A stretch of 8,913 nt of DNA from Actinomycetota bacterium (GTDB lineage Bacteria > Actinomycetota > Acidimicrobiia > Acidimicrobiales > JACCXE01): NCBI GenBank assembly GCA_013697265.1, contig JACCXE010000019.1:1-8913 (forward strand), given 5' to 3'. The notes under the pieces are model-generated. The model saw only the letters and a list, made by a program, of their open reading frames with translations, had not been told where the DNA came from and made no database searches. Shown piece after piece: positions 6,514-8,913 of the stretch. A program made the translations under genes and the position numbers. The number at the start of each line of letters is the position of its first letter. Within the stretch, counting starts at the first letter, position 1.

Positions 6514-7296
6514 GTGCCCGAGCTTGTCGAGATCGAGGCGTACCGTCGACTGGCGGATCGGGTCGTCGGCCGCACCGTCTCCAAGGTCGACGCCCCCGAC
6601 TCGTGGTGGATCAAGGACGACAACACACCGCGCAGCCTGCAACGCGCGCTCAAGGGCGTCGCGATCACCGGCACCCGCCGGATCGGCAAGCTTCTGTTGC
6701 TCGACACGACCGGGCCGACAATCGGACTGCGCTTCGGCATGACCGGGCGGCTCGCGGTGGACGGCACGGAAGGTGTCGACGAGCTCATCTATTCGAGTAG
6801 GCGTAAGGATCCGGCGTGGGATCGCTTCGGCCTGCGTTTCGGGTCACCAGAGGGCGGGTCGCTGATGGTGAATGACCCGCGTCGTCTGGGCGGGGTGATG
6901 CTCAACCCCGATGAGTCGGTGCTCGGCCCCGACGCGCTCACCATCACGCTGGCCGAATTCCGGCGCGCCATCGATTCGGCGGCGCCGATCAAAGCTCGGT
7001 TGATGGATCAGGCGCGACTGGCTGGTGTGGGCAATCTCACCGCTGACGAAGCGTTATGGCGCGCCGGCGTCGATCCGCGTCGTGCCGCGCGTTCTCTGGA
7101 GAAAGACGAACAAAAGCGCCTGCACAAGCACATGGTCAAAACCCTGAAGGACCTTGACGTCCGCGGCGGCTCGCACACCGGCGACGTGATCGAACACCGC
7201 GTCGCGGGCGGCCGCTGCCCCAACGACGGGGCCGAGATGATCAAGGCGACGGTCGGGGGCCGCACCACTTGGTGGTGCCCCCAACATCAGTTTTAA
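6514..7296 (+). CDS. Fpg/Nei-family DNA glycosylase (formamidopyrimidine-DNA glycosylase type)
   Basis: This 260-residue base-excision repair enzyme removes oxidised bases and nicks the abasic site. I set the start at the second GTG (6514) rather than the GTG at 6508, because this puts proline directly after the initiator Met. In this family the exposed N-terminal proline is the Schiff-base nucleophile (MPELVEIE, with the E after it also catalytic). Other landmarks are K59 in RRIGKLLLLD, the RFGMTGRL segment (73-80), NDPRRLGG (120-127) and the H2TH region PIKARLMDQARLAGVGNLTADEAL (158-181), read in two halves around N174. The C-terminal finger has C235, D238, C255 and H258 in place of four cysteines, and keeps the arginine of GGRTT (R250). 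It ends tail-to-tail with the SRPBCC gene, sharing TTAA. It could be an Fpg or a Nei-like paralogue. Confidence 0.92.
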   Translation: MPELVEIEAYRRLADRVVGRTVSKVDAPDSWWIKDDNTPRSLQRALKGVAITGTRRIGKLLLLDTTGPTIGLRFGMTGRLAVDGTEGVDELIYSSRRKDPAWDRFGLRFGSPEGGSLMVNDPRRLGGVMLNPDESVLGPDALTITLAEFRRAIDSAAPIKARLMDQARLAGVGNLTADEALWRAGVDPRRAARSLEKDEQKRLHKHMVKTLKDLDVRGGSHTGDVIEHRVAGGRCPNDGAEMIKATVGGRTTWWCPQHQF

Positions 7297-7748
7297 CTGA
7301 GCGCTCGTTGTTGGAACTGCTTGGCGCCGTTGTCGATCACGGCGTCATGGCCGGCTTTCGCGACCGGATACAGCACGGTCGACAGCATCTTCAAGAACGG
7401 TGAACTGGGCGCGAGTTGCGAACGGATCCATACGTCGGACGCCTGGCCCCGTTCCTCGAGGTCGATCCAGGCCCCGCCGGTGATGTCGCCCCGCAGGCTG
7501 GCTTCGACGTGGGTTTCGGGTACAACGACGTCGAACTTCATTGTGAACGCGACGGTGTAACGCAGCGGCGCCACGATCTCGCATTTCCAGATCTCGCCCG
7601 CCGCCAGCGCGTCGGCCTCAAACGTCTTGAGCCACGGCCACCACTGTTGATAGGCCTCAACCTTCGCCATGGCGGTCCACACTGCGGACACGTCTGCGTC
7701 GAAGGGCAAACGCTTATCGGTGGCGAGCTGCATATGTGAGTGTGACAT
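7293..7748 (-). CDS. SRPBCC (START/polyketide-cyclase-like) family protein
   Basis: This 151-residue protein is read from ATG 7746-7748; a second ATG at 7731-7733 (MQLATD) would give 146 residues. The open frame extends upstream to 7805, but that stretch encodes an arginine-rich segment with no family likeness and would overlap the divergent PAS gene. The pattern of an early charged beta-strand (KRLPFDAD), a short helix with VWTAM (23-27), then EAYQQWWPWL (31-40), is the opening of the SRPBCC fold. GDITGGAWIDLEE (87-99) and the C-terminal helix (about 122-148) complete it. The fold encloses a hydrophobic cavity and binds lipids or aromatic ligands; some members are cyclases or coenzyme Q-binding proteins. 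No catalytic residues can be named and the ligand is unknown. Its stop overlaps that of the glycosylase; its start is divergent from the PAS gene. Confidence 0.8.
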   Translation of the reverse strand: MSHSHMQLATDKRLPFDADVSAVWTAMAKVEAYQQWWPWLKTFEADALAAGEIWKCEIVAPLRYTVAFTMKFDVVVPETHVEASLRGDITGGAWIDLEERGQASDVWIRSQLAPSSPFLKMLSTVLYPVAKAGHDAVIDNGAKQFQQRALS

Positions 7749-7750
7749 TC

Positions 7751-7777
7751 GTCCACGACGCCGTCGTGTCGACGGAC
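7751..7777. promoter_or_regulatory. Overlapping palindromes in the divergent SRPBCC/PAS promoter region
   Basis: Two perfect inverted repeats share bases: CACGACG-C-CGTCGTG (7754-7768) and CCGTCG-TGT-CGACGG (7761-7775). GTCC at 7751-7754 and GGAC at 7774-7777 also pair around the outside. They fill most of the 42-base spacer between two divergent starts, where an operator for a dimeric repressor would act on both genes. The regulator is not identified, and GC-rich DNA can produce such symmetry by chance. Confidence 0.35.
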
Positions 7778-7790
7778 GTAGCCTCGTCTT

Positions 7791-8207
7791 GTGTCTAACG
7801 ACCACGTGGGAACCGCACCCCGGAGCCTGCCGCTGATCCTCGCTCGCGAGTTGGCGGCCAACCTGGCCACGCCGATGTTTCTCATCGACGCCGACGGACT
7901 GGTGGTGTTCTACAACGAAGCCGCCGAGCTCATGCTCGGCAAGCAGTACTCGGAGATGGGCACCATCGGCGCGAACGACTTCGGTGACATGTTGAAACTC
8001 GAAGACCTCGACGGCACGCCGTTGCGCAAGCGCGACTCACCCTCGGGCGTCGCCTTCCTGTTGCGCGAACCCGCGCACCGCCGGCTGGTCGCAACCACAC
8101 TCGGAGGCAACCGTCGCGCCACGTTCGAAGTGACGGCGTACCCACTCTTTGGACGCACCGGTGACATGCACGGCGTTCTCACTGTGTTCTGGGAGGCCAC
8201 TTCGTGA
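7791..8207 (+). CDS. Stand-alone PAS-domain sensor protein
   Basis: This 138-residue protein consists almost entirely of one PAS domain. The segment TPMFLIDADGLVVFYNEAAE (27-46) is the classic PAS start: first strands, then the YNEAAE helix. FEVTAYPLF (112-120) and GVLTVFWE (128-135) match the last strands. No kinase, cyclase, GGDEF or helix-turn-helix domain is attached and no membrane segment is seen, so it must signal through a partner. GTG 7791 is the first possible start, since an in-frame TAG lies at 7779-7781; GTG 7806 is the alternative. Its stop TGA overlaps the GTG start of the metallo-hydrolase gene (GTGA, 8204-8207), which suggests coupled translation and a shared function. The sensed ligand is unknown; no haem or flavin residue can be assigned with confidence. 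Confidence 0.82.
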   Translation: MSNDHVGTAPRSLPLILARELAANLATPMFLIDADGLVVFYNEAAELMLGKQYSEMGTIGANDFGDMLKLEDLDGTPLRKRDSPSGVAFLLREPAHRRLVATTLGGNRRATFEVTAYPLFGRTGDMHGVLTVFWEATS

Positions 8208-8913
8208 GAGTGCGTGTGTGGGGGTGCCGGGGTTCGGTCGCAGCGCCGGGCCCCGACACCATGCGATATGGCGGCAACACGTCGTGTGTCGAGGTGCGGG
8301 GCGACAGCGGCGAGGCGATCGTGCTCGACGCCGGCACCGGCATGCGTCCGCTCGGGGTGCAGATGTCGCAAGACGGCGTGAAGGTGATCCACGTATTTCT
8401 GACCCACTTGCACATGGATCACCTCCAGGGCCTCGGTTTCTTCCGTCCCCTGTTCAACCCTGAGGCCGAGGTGCACGTGTGGGGCCCGCCGTCACCGGTG
8501 CAACCGCTGGCCGACCGCATCGCGATGTACATGTCGCCGCCCCTGTTCCCGGTGCGAGTGAAAGACATCCCGTGCAAGCTCATGTTCCACGATGCGCCGA
8601 CCGAACCGGTCACCATCGGCGGCCTCACCGTGCGGGCTTCGCTCGTGACCCATCAGGGCCCGACCGTGGGTTACCGCGTGGAAGAGGACGGCAAGTCCAT
8701 CGTCTACCTACCCGACCACGAGCCCAGCATCGGCGGCATGGACCTGGCCCTGCAGGCGCCCGACTGGATCAGCGGCCACGAACTCGCCCACCGATGCGAC
8801 GTGTTGCTGCACGACGCGCAGTACGGCGACGACGAGTACCCGCGCCACGTCGGGTGGGGTCACTCGGCGATCGGCCACGTCGTAGCGTTCGCGCAGAAGG
8901 CCGAAGTCGAGCG
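8204..8913 (+). CDS. Metallo-beta-lactamase-fold hydrolase (RNase Z-like subgroup), runs off right edge
   Basis: The first 236 codons are visible and the frame is open to the window end. Start GTG 8204-8206 overlaps the PAS stop. The opening VRVWGCRGSVAAPGPDTMRYGGNTSCVEV (3-31, read here as the strand VWGCRGS and the loop RYGGNTSC) is typical of a bacterial MBL-fold subgroup. Metal ligands are the THLHMDH motif (H68, H70, D72, H73), H150 in LVTHQGP, D171 in YLPDHEP and probably H220 in GWGHS; this order matches the two-zinc site of RNase Z, PqsE and class II-like cyclic-nucleotide phosphodiesterase relatives. The substrate could be a phosphodiester or a cyclic nucleotide, but the sequence does not settle it. 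The exosite arm of a true tRNA-processing RNase Z is not seen in the visible part. Being paired with a PAS protein suggests a signalling role. Confidence 0.85.
   Translation, partial: MRVRVWGCRGSVAAPGPDTMRYGGNTSCVEVRGDSGEAIVLDAGTGMRPLGVQMSQDGVKVIHVFLTHLHMDHLQGLGFFRPLFNPEAEVHVWGPPSPVQPLADRIAMYMSPPLFPVRVKDIPCKLMFHDAPTEPVTIGGLTVRASLVTHQGPTVGYRVEEDGKSIVYLPDHEPSIGGMDLALQAPDWISGHELAHRCDVLLHDAQYGDDEYPRHVGWGHSAIGHVVAFAQKAEVE

Noticed and set aside
6111..6800. Plus-strand 229-codon open frame spanning cbs and the glycosylase start
   Set aside because: It is antisense to the PLP domain of cbs and out of frame with the glycosylase, whose motifs define the real frame.
7293..7306. TTAA shared by two stop codons plus GAGCGCTC palindrome as a terminator
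   Set aside because: The palindrome has only four-base arms with no loop and no T-tract; the shared stop is a compact gene junction, not a supported terminator.
7910..8476. Minus-strand 188-codon open frame opposite the PAS and hydrolase genes
   Set aside because: The plus strand has a PAS domain and a complete THLHMDH metal motif; the minus-strand product has no domain likeness.
1..8913. CRISPR array, tRNA/rRNA genes, insertion sequences, prophage or defence island
   Set aside because: I saw no regularly spaced repeats, no tRNA-like cloverleaf, no transposase or integrase motifs and no terminal inverted repeats with target duplications.

Overview
The window is dense, GC-rich bacterial DNA with GTG starts, four-base stop/start overlaps and short spacers. 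Two features fit a high-GC actinobacterium: a cystathionine beta-synthase followed by a MetB-like enzyme (the layout also found in mycobacteria), and an F420-hydrogenase-beta-family oxidoreductase. A member of the Acidimicrobiia is my guess, based on protein style rather than a marker gene. There is no rRNA, tRNA, CRISPR array, transposase or phage gene. It looks like an ordinary chromosomal segment, with nine complete genes and one partial gene at each end.

Left part (1-2930). A partial TauE/SafE-type permease runs off the left edge on the minus strand. It diverges from a small DinB-fold protein (454-906, plus). That gene converges on a thiolase (965-2128, minus), and an 18-bp inverted repeat containing DnaA-box-like 9-mers lies between them. 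A plus-strand membrane protein of the VTT/DedA type (2253-2930) follows. Its last 43 codons lie antisense to the end of the next gene.

Centre (2799-6491, all minus). This is a probable three-gene operon, in transcription order: cystathionine beta-synthase (PLP domain plus CBS pair), a cystathionine gamma-synthase/lyase, and a three-cluster iron-sulfur FrhB-like protein. The first two genes overlap by four bases, and the third begins 25 bases after the second. The first two enzymes are the transsulfuration pair that links homocysteine and cysteine. The gamma enzyme lacks about 16 residues that its relatives have. The FrhB-like protein has no textbook role in this pathway and is the most interesting neighbour.

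Right part (6514-8913). An Fpg/Nei-type DNA glycosylase, divergent from the operon by 22 bases, converges on an SRPBCC-fold protein whose stop codon shares a TTAA with the glycosylase stop. Divergent from the SRPBCC gene is a two-gene unit: a stand-alone PAS-domain protein, coupled by a four-base overlap to a metallo-beta-lactamase-fold hydrolase cut by the right edge. The 42-base spacer in front of it carries two overlapping palindromes.

I see no clear novel defence or mobile system. The best leads are the FrhB-like protein in the sulfur operon, the deletion in its MetB-like neighbour, the PAS/hydrolase pair, the C-D-C-H zinc finger of the glycosylase and the DnaA-box hairpin.
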